From WVZL01 sp041862375 (GTDB taxonomy: Bacteria; Acidobacteriota; Aminicenantia; Aminicenantales; Aminicenantaceae), in NCBI GenBank assembly GCA_041862375.1, contig JBGVTE010000091.1, positions 1 through 64,000 on the forward strand: 64,000 nucleotides of DNA. The letters are read 5' to 3'. The notes under the pieces were generated by a model, which was not told the origin of the DNA, made no database searches, and saw only the letters and a program-made list of their open reading frames with translations. Positions 1 through 7,472 of the stretch are shown in pieces. Made by a program: the position numbers and the translations under genes. Positions within the stretch are counted from its first letter, which is position 1. Each line of letters begins with the position of its first letter.

Positions 1-1635
1 GGCAACAAGTATTACTACTCAACCTCAGGCAAGCAAGGCCGGCTCAGGATGCGCCCTTTTGCCGAGCGAGGTGTGGTGTGGAAGTATGACAACACCCGCC
101 GTTTCTCTGCCTTTGCCCAGGACAGCATTGTCTCTGGGAGGCTGGCGATCAACGTTGGTCTCCGTATCGATTACGGCTACCAGTACGAACCCGAGCAAAC
201 ACGGCCAGCTATGTACGACCGGTATAATGTCGGGCCGGAATTCCTGAACCCCACTCTGGCCGCGCAGGATCCCAACATCCTGCTTAAAGCTCTGAACGAT
301 CAGTACCACAACGATCCCAGTATAGAGTTCAATCAAGTCTCTGCTCTTGATCCCATGACGACTCCTTACAAAAAAATCGTTGAGTTCACAACGCTTTCGC
401 CGAGAATTGGGTTGGTTTACGATCTCTTCGGTGACGGGAAGACGGCTCTAAAGGTCTCTTTCAGCCGCTACTATGAGCCCATCTGGTCCGCTAAGTACAA
501 CGCCAGTAACACAATGAGCGGGGGAGCTATGAACTGGTACTGGTACGACCTGAACCGAAACGGATACATGGACCTTCCTATACCCGCGGGCAGATATGGT
601 TCACCTGTTGATCCTCAGTACCTTGACGCAGGAGGCGATCAGTACAGGTTAACCAGTTATGATATTCAAGATCCTAATTTAATGTATTACATTAAAGACC
701 TAAAGGCTCCCTATATGCATGAATTCATGGGAGGCATCGAGCGCGAGCTGGTCAAGGATTTCAAATTGGGGCTCCAATTCATCTACAAGGTGAACAAGAA
801 CATCGTCGAGGACGTGGATAAGTTCAACGGCTATGATCCCAACGCCACTGATGATCAAGGACGGCCCATCTGGCTCCCGTATGATTTTATCGATCCTGGC
901 TGGGATGGAGAATGGGGGACAGCAGATGACCAGAACATGACCGTCTATGGCCTGGCTGATTATGCTCCTACGCGGGCTTACGAAGGTGTGAATCCCCCAG
1001 AAGCCAAGAGGGAATACACGGCTGTTGTGCTGACTTTCGACAAGAGGATGTCAAACCGGTGGCAGCTGCAGGGCTCGATCCTGTATTGTTCCTTCAAAGG
1101 CAATGCCGACCCTGGATACAGCGCAACAGAAGGCGAGTCAGGAATGTTCGACAACCCCAACGTGATGATAAACTCCTATGGCCCGATGGATTTTGACCGC
1201 CCGCTCCAGATCAAGCTCATGGGATCTGTCATACTTCCTCTCGACATCGTCCTCACCGGCTATCTCCAGTACCGCTCAGGATCACCCTGGCAAAGAACGA
1301 TTTCGCGTGTCTATTTCCCCGCCAGCATTCCAACTCAAGATTCCTACGCTTCGGTCGCTGCCGAAAAGAACGGAACTCGAAGAAATCCTCCCTACACCAT
1401 GTTGGATATGAGGATAGAGAAATCTTTCGCTTTTGGTGAGCGCGGCAAGCTGATCTTCTATATCGATGCCTTCAACCTAGGGGGAAGAAGCGGTTATAAC
1501 ATCAGCCAAAATCCCAATCCCTATATCTATCCCTACGAAAGCCCGCCGCGAATCACTCTCGACACAGATTATGGACTCGTGACCAGCGCTTACGGAGTCC
1601 GTTCCTTCCGTTTTGGAGCGAAGTTCACGTTCTAA
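1..1635 (+). CDS. TonB-dependent receptor, C-terminal part (5' end outside window)
   Basis: The reading frame is open from the first base, so the gene begins upstream of the window; an internal ATG at 49 is not the true start. About 540 residues of an outer-membrane beta-barrel are visible: alternating aromatic and polar strands, extracellular loops rich in Asn, Gly, Asp and Tyr, and a final strand ending in Phe (FRFGAKFTF), the usual signal for barrel assembly. This matches the barrel half of the carboxypeptidase-like/TonB receptors common in this type of genome, and a second, complete one lies at 33.8 kb. The role is uptake of a large or scarce substrate across the outer membrane, powered by TonB. 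The substrate cannot be told because the plug domain is not in view. A strong hairpin follows the stop codon. Confidence 0.82.
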   Translation, partial: GNKYYYSTSGKQGRLRMRPFAERGVVWKYDNTRRFSAFAQDSIVSGRLAINVGLRIDYGYQYEPEQTRPAMYDRYNVGPEFLNPTLAAQDPNILLKALNDQYHNDPSIEFNQVSALDPMTTPYKKIVEFTTLSPRIGLVYDLFGDGKTALKVSFSRYYEPIWSAKYNASNTMSGGAMNWYWYDLNRNGYMDLPIPAGRYGSPVDPQYLDAGGDQYRLTSYDIQDPNLMYYIKDLKAPYMHEFMGGIERELVKDFKLGLQFIYKVNKNIVEDVDKFNGYDPNATDDQGRPIWLPYDFIDPGWDGEWGTADDQNMTVYGLADYAPTRAYEGVNPPEAKREYTAVVLTFDKRMSNRWQLQGSILYCSFKGNADPGYSATEGESGMFDNPNVMINSYGPMDFDRPLQIKLMGSVILPLDIVLTGYLQYRSGSPWQRTISRVYFPASIPTQDSYASVAAEKNGTRRNPPYTMLDMRIEKSFAFGERGKLIFYIDAFNLGGRSGYNISQNPNPYIYPYESPPRITLDTDYGLVTSAYGVRSFRFGAKFTF

Positions 1636-1671
1636 TACAAAAAGAGCTAACTGCTTAGTTCGATAAGATAA

Positions 1672-1697
1672 AGAGGGAGGGAATCATCCCTCCCTCT
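1672..1697 (+). terminator. Hairpin terminator after the TonB receptor
   Basis: A perfect 11-bp stem (1672-1682 pairing with 1687-1697) with a 4-nt loop lies 36 bases after the receptor stop codon. It is purine-rich on one side (AGAGGGAGGGA). No uniform T-run follows, only a pyrimidine-rich stretch, so termination strength is uncertain. Confidence 0.6.
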
Positions 1698-1840
1698 CCT
1701 TCCTTTGGAATTTGAGGGAATTTCTCTAGTTACTTTATGTAAAGAAAAAAATATCTTTTTCGTTTAGAATTATATAAAGAAATGTGAAATTTCAAAATAC
1801 GGGTTTTTTCTCGAATAGGGCTGCTAAGGAAATAAGAGAT

Positions 1841-3973
1841 ATGAAAAAAATTCGTATTCATACCTGGTCTTCACTGATGCTTTTTCTTCTCGGGATTATG
1901 TTTGCCCCACCCTCCATGTATCCTCAAAGGAAAGAAGAGACAAAACAAAATTTTCTTCTTATCACCATAGACACACTCAGAGCTGACAGGTTGAGCTGTT
2001 ATGGCAGCCAATACCCTAAAACTCCGAATATTGATAATCTTGCAGAGAGAGGCGTGCTCTTTTCCAGAGCCTTTGCCAACACATCTACAACACTGCCATC
2101 TCATGCGAATATACTCATAGGAACAACTCCAAACCATCATGGAGTTCATGAAAATTTAAATTTCATCGTAAGCAAAGAGTTGTTAACCCTAGCCGAGCAT
2201 CTCAAGAATAATGGCTATTCAACCGGAGCCTTCGTGGGAGCCTACGCTCTCGACTCGAGGTTTGGATTATCCCAAGGTTTCGACTTCTACGATGATAAAT
2301 ACAGCCGCATTCACTCTGTAAATCTCTCATCCTTAGAGAGAAAAGCTGAAGCTGTGATCGAGGCTGCCCTTGAGTGGCTGAAAGGACAAATATCACCCTG
2401 GTTTCTCTGGGTTCATTGTTGGGATCCGCATACCCCGTACGATCCGCCGGAGCCTTTTAAAACTCAATACAGAGATCATCTGTACGAGGGAGAGGTTGCC
2501 TACGTCGATCTGATCCTGGGAAAGCTTTTTGATTATATAAAAGAGAACAACCTGTTCGATTCGACTCTCATTATTTTCACTGGAGACCACGGCGAGTCAT
2601 TAGGTCAGCATGGTGAGGAGACTCATGGTTTCTTCGCCTATAATTCATCCATCTGGATCCCTCTCATCATTTCAATTCCTGAAACAGCCTCGAGTCGTGT
2701 CGATTACTATGTCAGTCATATCGACATATTCCCCACAGTCTGTGATTTTCTAGGAATCAAGATGCCATCTTTTCTCCAAGGAACCTCTCTCCTGCCGGCT
2801 TTAAAGGGAAAGAAACTGCCAGAAAGGACAATATACTTCGAATCTTTGTATCCCTACTACAGCCGGGGATGGGCTCCTCTGAAGGGATTTATCCTTAAAA
2901 AGAAAAAATTTATCGACTCTCCTATTCCTGAGCTCTATGACCTGAACCATGATTTTGATGAGCTCAACAACCTTGCCGAAAGAGAAAAAGTAGCTCAACT
3001 TACATCGCAGCTCAAGGAAATCATCCATGCCCTGACACCATCTGAGAAAATTGACTCTGCTCAACAGGTCGACCGGGAAACTCGCGAAAAACTAGCAAGC
3101 TTAGGCTATATCTCGAGCGTTCGAGTTTCGCAAAAGAAGGATTTTAGCGCTCAAGATGATGTGAAGGTCCTCCTTCCTTATATAAATAAGATTGGTGAAG
3201 GCTGGAAACTGTATAAAAAGGGAAAACAAGATGCGGGAATCAAGCTTTTGAAGGAAATCATAGAGGAGAGAAAAGATATCGATATGGCATATAAACACCT
3301 TGCATCTATCTATAAAGAGCAGGGAAATTCAGAAAAGGCTATTGTGATCCTGGAGCAAGGGATCAATGCTCTTCCCTCAAGCTACGAAATATTTATGGAG
3401 TACATGAAATTGCTCATTTCTGTTCAACAGTATGACAAAGTCATCAGCTCTTTCGAAAAAATGAACATGAGAGAAGCTGAGTATGATCCGGAAATATGGA
3501 ATAACCTCGGGACTGCCTATGCCAAGAAAGGCAATTTTGATGAGGCGATCAAAACCTTCGAAATGGGTCTTTCCCTGGATGATAAGCATCCTGAGCTCTA
3601 TAACAACCTTGCCAATGCCTGTTATTCCCAAGGCCTGCAATTAAGAAATGCCTTCATCTTTTCTAGATGCTTCGAATACTACAAAAAAGCCATAGAACTA
3701 GACCCTGAGTATCCAGCTCCATACTATGGATTAGGCCACGCCTACAGGCAACAGGGAAACCTGGGAGGAGCCATCTACTGCTGGGAAAAAGCTCTGGAAG
3801 CAGATCCAGATTTCCGCCAGGCTCATTTTGATCTAGCCATAGCCTATTTAAACACTGGCAATAAAGCCAAAGCGTTTGATTTGCTCAGTGAGTATAAGAA
3901 AAGATACTACCATCTCATGCCTCCCGCTGAAAGAGAAAGATTAGACGCCCTGATTGAACAGTGCCAGAAATGA
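1841..3973 (+). CDS. Exported sulfatase-fold hydrolase fused to TPR repeats
   Basis: The start at 1841 is chosen because it gives a signal peptide (MKKIRIHTWSSLMLFLLG); an upstream ATG at 1784 would bury it. Residues 35-400 are an alkaline-phosphatase-superfamily (sulfatase, PF00884) domain: DTLR metal ligands near 44-47, TGDHGE at 247-252. From about residue 430 to the end are TPR helices. The position that holds the Cys/Ser converted to formylglycine in true sulfatases (C/S-x-P-x-R) reads T84-L-P-S-H. Thr is the nucleophile in related phosphotransferases of this superfamily, so a classical sulfatase is unlikely; a phosphatase or phospho-group transferase is more plausible. It converges on a LuxR-type regulator gene. 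The domain call is firm, the substrate unknown. Confidence 0.85.
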   Translation: MKKIRIHTWSSLMLFLLGIMFAPPSMYPQRKEETKQNFLLITIDTLRADRLSCYGSQYPKTPNIDNLAERGVLFSRAFANTSTTLPSHANILIGTTPNHHGVHENLNFIVSKELLTLAEHLKNNGYSTGAFVGAYALDSRFGLSQGFDFYDDKYSRIHSVNLSSLERKAEAVIEAALEWLKGQISPWFLWVHCWDPHTPYDPPEPFKTQYRDHLYEGEVAYVDLILGKLFDYIKENNLFDSTLIIFTGDHGESLGQHGEETHGFFAYNSSIWIPLIISIPETASSRVDYYVSHIDIFPTVCDFLGIKMPSFLQGTSLLPALKGKKLPERTIYFESLYPYYSRGWAPLKGFILKKKKFIDSPIPELYDLNHDFDELNNLAEREKVAQLTSQLKEIIHALTPSEKIDSAQQVDRETREKLASLGYISSVRVSQKKDFSAQDDVKVLLPYINKIGEGWKLYKKGKQDAGIKLLKEIIEERKDIDMAYKHLASIYKEQGNSEKAIVILEQGINALPSSYEIFMEYMKLLISVQQYDKVISSFEKMNMREAEYDPEIWNNLGTAYAKKGNFDEAIKTFEMGLSLDDKHPELYNNLANACYSQGLQLRNAFIFSRCFEYYKKAIELDPEYPAPYYGLGHAYRQQGNLGGAIYCWEKALEADPDFRQAHFDLAIAYLNTGNKAKAFDLLSEYKKRYYHLMPPAERERLDALIEQCQK

Positions 3974-4043
3974 TCCGAGTAAGCTTGCAGCTTGTATTTA
4001 TGTAACAATCAGTCAGGAACCAATCAAAATACATTTCAAAAGC

Positions 4044-4081
4044 TCAACCTCATTCGTTCCTATAGCTCTGAATGAGGTTGA
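4044..4081. terminator. Inverted repeat between convergent genes
   Basis: A perfect 12-bp inverted repeat (tcaacctcattc at 4044-4055, its complement at 4070-4081) overlaps the stop codon of the minus-strand LuxR-type gene. On the minus strand it is followed by GCTTTTG. It sits where the two transcripts converge and probably terminates one or both; the T-run is short. Confidence 0.5.
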
Positions 4082-5018
4082 TCAATTGGATACGGTTTTT
4101 CACATCTGTTTTTTGAAATATGCGATAGATGTGGTCTTTCACTGTCTGGAGTGAAATAAATAATGCATCGCCTATTTCTTTGTTTGTTTTCCCTTCGCAT
4201 ATCTGTCGAATGACTTCCTCCTCACGCTTTGAAATCTTATATTCATCAAAGAATTGTCTCATTGTCAGTGTATCCGTCTTTTGAAGAATTGGAGCGATGA
4301 AATGCTTTTTAAGATAAGTTCTCCAATAAAGGACGGGTAGTATGTTTGCAGAGAAAAATACGAGAGGATAGAAAACGTCGAGTGTATTGTTCCGGTTGGC
4401 AAAAATAAAAAAAATAATGCTAACACAGTAAACTGAAATGTTCAAAAAAGCAAAAATTTGGATAGCTTTGTGTTTATTTCCATCCTGAACTCTCTTGGCA
4501 TGGATTAAAAGCTGCGATAGAGCAATGACAAGAACCATGACTTCTATCGTAACATATATAAGTTTGATGGCAGACGAAAAAAGGGCAAGCTTTTCGTCGC
4601 CAAAATTGGAGACATTTAATAGAACAATAACGATGCCGTAAGCCAGAAACACAAGTGTTAAAGCTAGAAAATAGCTGAGGTTAAAAGAGCGAGATAGTCT
4701 TTTCTCAATGATTTCCCGACATAGCCTTATAAACATATACCAGGCAAGAATCAGAAAGGGGATGCCAAGAAAAGAGAAAAAATGGCGAAGGGTTTCAATC
4801 GTCTGGAATGAAGATTCCTGTTGCTGGAGGATTCTTTTGGCGATTTCTTGGCCTAATATTCCATAGAGGCCGAAAACATTGATGAATATTTGAAAATACA
4901 AATAAGTGGAAAGGTAGTTGAGCTTGTATTTTTTATGCAGTTCGTAAGTGATCAGGATGGCATATAGTCCTGCACAAAAGGAAAGAAAAATGACTGTGAT
5001 AAAAATAATGTTATTCAT
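4050..5018 (-). CDS. Membrane-anchored LuxR-type transcription regulator
   Basis: 322 residues. About the first 230 are six to seven hydrophobic segments (the first is residues 3-25), a multi-pass sensor-like module. The C-terminal 60 residues are a LuxR/GerE helix-turn-helix: the family pattern REEEVIRQICEGKTNKEIG followed by ISLQTVKDHIYRIF is clear. There is no receiver or kinase domain, so the membrane part presumably senses a signal and the DNA-binding part works tethered to the membrane; this is inference. The gene is divergent from a small membrane-protein gene at 5235, and a 13-bp direct repeat lies in the shared upstream region, suggesting it may control that neighbour and itself. Confidence 0.82.
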   Translation of the reverse strand: MNNIIFITVIFLSFCAGLYAILITYELHKKYKLNYLSTYLYFQIFINVFGLYGILGQEIAKRILQQQESSFQTIETLRHFFSFLGIPFLILAWYMFIRLCREIIEKRLSRSFNLSYFLALTLVFLAYGIVIVLLNVSNFGDEKLALFSSAIKLIYVTIEVMVLVIALSQLLIHAKRVQDGNKHKAIQIFAFLNISVYCVSIIFFIFANRNNTLDVFYPLVFFSANILPVLYWRTYLKKHFIAPILQKTDTLTMRQFFDEYKISKREEEVIRQICEGKTNKEIGDALFISLQTVKDHIYRIFQKTDVKNRIQLINLIQSYRNE

Positions 5019-5082
5019 TACTTGTTTTCATATCATACATTTCAGCCTAAAAGTAAACAATAAAATGATTCTTCCTTAAAAA

Positions 5083-5145
5083 TTATCCTACTTTCCTGAA
5101 AACTTGAACACAACTAAAGTCGTGTTTTTCACTTATCCTACTTTC
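5083..5145. promoter_or_regulatory. 13-bp direct repeat in the divergent promoter region
   Basis: The sequence ttatcctactttc occurs at 5083-5095 and again, unchanged, at 5133-5145, exactly 50 bp apart, in the 216-bp gap between the divergent LuxR-type gene and the membrane-protein gene. An imperfect dyad (cacaactaaagtcgtg, 5109-5124) lies between them. Exact spacing by about five helical turns suggests paired binding sites for a regulator; the LuxR-type protein is the obvious candidate. Confidence 0.4.
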
Positions 5146-5234
5146 GTTGGATGAAATTCTATTTTTATTTTCGTATTTTGAGGGTGTGAATGATTTAAAT
5201 TCTAAAAATTAAAAAAATGAAAGAGGAGGTTAAC

Positions 5235-5909
5235 ATGAATAACAACCAAGAAAAAGCAACTGCTTCTGTCATTGCTCTCAGGCCATTCGTTGGCTCAGTC
5301 TACAGTTTTGGCTGGGAACGGATGAGGAAATTCTTTCTTGATTTGTTCCTCATAACCATGATTGTAGGGGTTGTGTTGATTCCGCTGGGGATGATTCAAT
5401 CACTTGATGGAAGAGAAACGCCAGGAGGAGTTATACTAAGAATATTTTCACTCGCTTACTTTCTTCTTCTTTTTGCCCCGATCGATTACGGCTCAGCTTT
5501 CGTCTTTCTCAAAGCTACAAGAGGAAAGCAGTTTGAAGTCAAAGATATGTTTGTTTCCTTCGAGAATTACCTGAATGTTGTGTTGGCCAAACTGCTTGTT
5601 TCATCAATTATCGCTATCGGAATTGTATTACTCATCGTACCGGGAATCATATTTGCCTGTAAGTTGGCCTTTGTCAAATACCTGGTTCTCGACAAGAAGA
5701 TGGATCCGGTCGAAGCAGTCAAAAAAAGTTGGAAGATGACAAGGGGACATGCAGGAAATATATTTCTTCTAGGCTTGCTCGCGATACCAATAGGAATTGC
5801 CGGCCTGATTTGTCTTGCTGTCGGTATTATTCCGGCTGTAATGTGGATCCGCTGTGCATTTGCCTCAATGTATTATGCAGTGAGCGAAGCAGAAAAAGCA
5901 ACAGCTTAA
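5235..5909 (+). CDS. DUF975/YciC-like integral membrane protein
   Basis: The ATG at 5235 is chosen over the one at 5217 because a strong ribosome binding site (AGAGGAGGT, 5222-5230) lies between them. 224 residues with about five membrane segments. The central stretch (GIIFACKLAFVKYLVLD, then DPVEAVKKSWKMTRG) is the conserved amphipathic loop of the DUF975/YciC-type family, also found in the membrane domain of some glycerophosphodiester phosphodiesterases. The molecular role of that family is not established. It is transcribed away from the LuxR-type regulator and followed by a hairpin, so it forms its own transcription unit, perhaps with the small gene at 5982. Confidence 0.7.
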   Translation: MNNNQEKATASVIALRPFVGSVYSFGWERMRKFFLDLFLITMIVGVVLIPLGMIQSLDGRETPGGVILRIFSLAYFLLLFAPIDYGSAFVFLKATRGKQFEVKDMFVSFENYLNVVLAKLLVSSIIAIGIVLLIVPGIIFACKLAFVKYLVLDKKMDPVEAVKKSWKMTRGHAGNIFLLGLLAIPIGIAGLICLAVGIIPAVMWIRCAFASMYYAVSEAEKATA

Positions 5910-5912
5910 ATT

Positions 5913-5934
5913 GGAGAGGGGAGTTCCCCTCTCC
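5913..5934 (+). terminator. Hairpin after the DUF975-like gene
   Basis: A perfect 9-bp stem GGAGAGGGG (5913-5921) pairs with CCCCTCTCC (5926-5934) across a 4-nt loop, directly after the stop codon. No T-run follows, so it may act as an mRNA-stabilising hairpin or an attenuator before the next small gene rather than a full terminator. Confidence 0.5.
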
Positions 5935-5981
5935 CAGACTTAAAGGGATAGGAGAATAAAAAACAAGGAAAGGAGGTTACG

Positions 5982-6125
5982 ATGAAACTCAAAGAAAAAT
6001 TAGCCATCTTGATTTTAAGCATAGTAATTACTTTGATGGGATTCAATTTAATTGCTTCTCAGTCAGTTGATTTACTTAAAGCTGGCAAAGTAGCTAACAT
6101 AAAAATCCCTCTTCTAATATGCTAA
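5982..6125 (+). CDS. Small secreted-type peptide, 47 aa, or truncated gene
   Basis: A short reading frame with an excellent ribosome binding site (AAAGGAGGT, ending 5 bases before the ATG). The product starts MKLKEKLAILILSIVITLMG, a typical signal peptide or membrane anchor, and ends after only about 20 more residues (SVDLLKAGKVANIKIPLLIC). The signal is that of a real translation start, but the mature part is very short. It could be a small membrane peptide or the surviving head of a longer secreted protein whose body was lost. No family recognised. It converges with the beta-barrel gene at 6153. Confidence 0.45.
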   Translation: MKLKEKLAILILSIVITLMGFNLIASQSVDLLKAGKVANIKIPLLIC

Positions 6126-6152
6126 GGCAAAAATGACCCAAGTATGATGCTT

Positions 6153-6734
6153 TTAAAACTCATATTTCAATCCAACACCAGCAGATAATGAACTGCCAGT
6201 CATTCTTTTACCACTCTGGTCATACCTTATGATACTTAGTTTCACAGGGATATTTATTATGATATTATTCTTTAAAGGCAACCTATATTCTCCAAAAAAA
6301 GATATTTCTTCTCTTTTATTGGGTGTTTGGTTTTCTTTATTTGAATAAGTTAAAATTATTTCCAAGCTATCCCTATCATAACCAATACTATAGTTAGTGT
6401 GATGTGCTGATTTTTCCCAAACTCTTCCATCTGAAAATGTGCTTTTATAGCCTCCGTAACTTTTTCCTAATGCTATGAAAAAATCCTTTAAGTATGCTCT
6501 AATTTCTACACCAATATCATAAGTATAGCCATTCTCTGCTTTAAGTTTTTCTTCATTAGTTAGAGTTGAGTATCCTTTTGCTCCGAAATATTTGTTCCTA
6601 TGCTTTAATTCAACGTTTGCTCCTTGCCCCGCTTTATAGCCTAAATTTATTGTATTCTCTAAATTTAGGTTTGTTGATATTGTATTTTTTGCTGTAGCTA
6701 CTTCAAAAGGCAGTAAAAATAATAAAGAATACAC
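6153..6734 (-). CDS. Putative outer-membrane beta-barrel protein
   Basis: 193 residues from a GTG. A hydrophobic leader ends in VATA, a likely signal-peptidase site. The mature part is made of short alternating strands (such as NIIINIPVKLSIIRY) and ends in a strand with terminal Phe (GVGLKYEF), the pattern of small outer-membrane barrels. No family is recognised. The start is doubtful: no ribosome binding site precedes the GTG, and the frame is the same as that of the upstream DUF1508 gene, separated from it only by the TGA at 6777-6779. Twelve bases upstream of the GTG an ATT codon would give a better signal peptide (xKIIVYSLLFLLPFEVATA). Translation may be coupled to the upstream gene. Confidence 0.55.
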   Translation of the reverse strand: MYSLLFLLPFEVATAKNTISTNLNLENTINLGYKAGQGANVELKHRNKYFGAKGYSTLTNEEKLKAENGYTYDIGVEIRAYLKDFFIALGKSYGGYKSTFSDGRVWEKSAHHTNYSIGYDRDSLEIILTYSNKENQTPNKREEISFFGEYRLPLKNNIIINIPVKLSIIRYDQSGKRMTGSSLSAGVGLKYEF

Positions 6735-6776
6735 TATTATTTTAATAAATAAAGTTCTTAGAGTAGAAAAAGTAAG

Positions 6777-6959
6777 TCAATCAGTGGTATCAACTATATC
6801 AGCTACCGAAGCACTTTTTTTTGCAGATCCAATACATTTTTTACAAGCATCTTTAGAACTGTTTCTTTCACCCGTAGCAATGATCTGGTTGTTAGCGGTT
6901 CTCAATCGAAATCTTAAGCCACCTCTTTTATCTTTATAAATTTCATATTTGTCAGACAC
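6777..6959 (-). CDS. DUF1508 (YegP-like) small protein
   Basis: 60 residues. The opening KYEIYKDKRGGLRFRL, then NNQIIATGE and the SSKDACKKCIGSAKK stretch, match one repeat of the DUF1508/UPF0339 (YegP) family: a small beta-beta-beta-alpha fold usually present in one or two copies, whose function is not established. An AGGAG ribosome binding site precedes the ATG. A 14-bp perfect inverted repeat lies immediately upstream (6969-7001) and overlaps the binding site. The gene sits between a transposase relic and a barrel-protein gene, a setting that suggests recent acquisition. Confidence 0.75.
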   Translation of the reverse strand: MSDKYEIYKDKRGGLRFRLRTANNQIIATGERNSSKDACKKCIGSAKKSASVADIVDTTD

Positions 6960-6968
6960 ATTTTTCTC

Positions 6969-7001
6969 CTATTATTATTATAGATATTATAATAATAATA
7001 G
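6969..7001. promoter_or_regulatory. Perfect 14-bp A+T inverted repeat upstream of the DUF1508 gene
   Basis: ctattattattata (6969-6982) and its exact complement (6988-7001) flank a 5-nt centre. It covers the ribosome binding site region of the DUF1508 gene. It is either an operator or an A+T-rich cruciform/mRNA hairpin. Its triplet-repeat character (TTA/ATT) means low complexity could also produce it. Confidence 0.4.
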
Positions 7002-7040
7002 AATCGATAGTAAATGTCAACATAATTTTTAGTCACAAAG

Positions 7041-7241
7041 TACCTGTATTGTGGCAATCCGAAGAATGGCTTTGCGCCTATTAGGTGTGGAGATGGCAGA
7101 AGTGAGTTTCTATTGAATTTTAGTTGTAGAAATCACAGATTCTGCCCATCATGTTATGACAAGAGTATTGATAAGTGGGGCGAGTGGATGAGAGAGAAAA
7201 TTACTTTTGGATGTGCCTCACTCCCACCTCAGGATGTCTAG
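7041..7241 (+). pseudogene. IS91-type transposase relic, zinc-binding N-terminal region
   Basis: Translating from 7041 gives YLYCGNPKNGFAPIRCG, then LLNFSCRNHRFCPSC and DKWGEWMREKI before a TAG. The spaced cysteines (C..C..G, FSC....FCPSC, then W..W) are the zinc-binding domain at the start of IS91-family Y2/HUH transposases. There is no start codon, and nothing of the catalytic HUH or tyrosine part follows, so it is a fragment. The remaining 7242-7472 shows no gene; a short run near 7455-7475 (tccccctttttcgtgatta) resembles one arm of the REP-like palindromes seen elsewhere in the window. Confidence 0.7.
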
Positions 7242-7472
7242 TAGGAATTATTGACAGCAACTGAGGAGAGCAGCGATTATTTTTTATAACACCTGGAAAT
7301 GCTTCCTGTCGATTTCTGGAGCGGAATCTATTCTTCCATTGATTGTTCGGCTGTTTTTGTCGTATTGTCTTTTTTTAGCAATTGATTTAACCGTTTTTCT
7401 TGTTATATGTTCATTCCAGCATGTAAGGGAGCTAAAATTGTAGAAAAAAGTAGTCTGTCCCCTTTTTCGTGA

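Noticed and set aside
1784..1840. Longer start for the sulfatase-fold gene
   Set aside because: The 19 extra residues precede a good signal peptide and would bury it; ATG 1841 is preferred.
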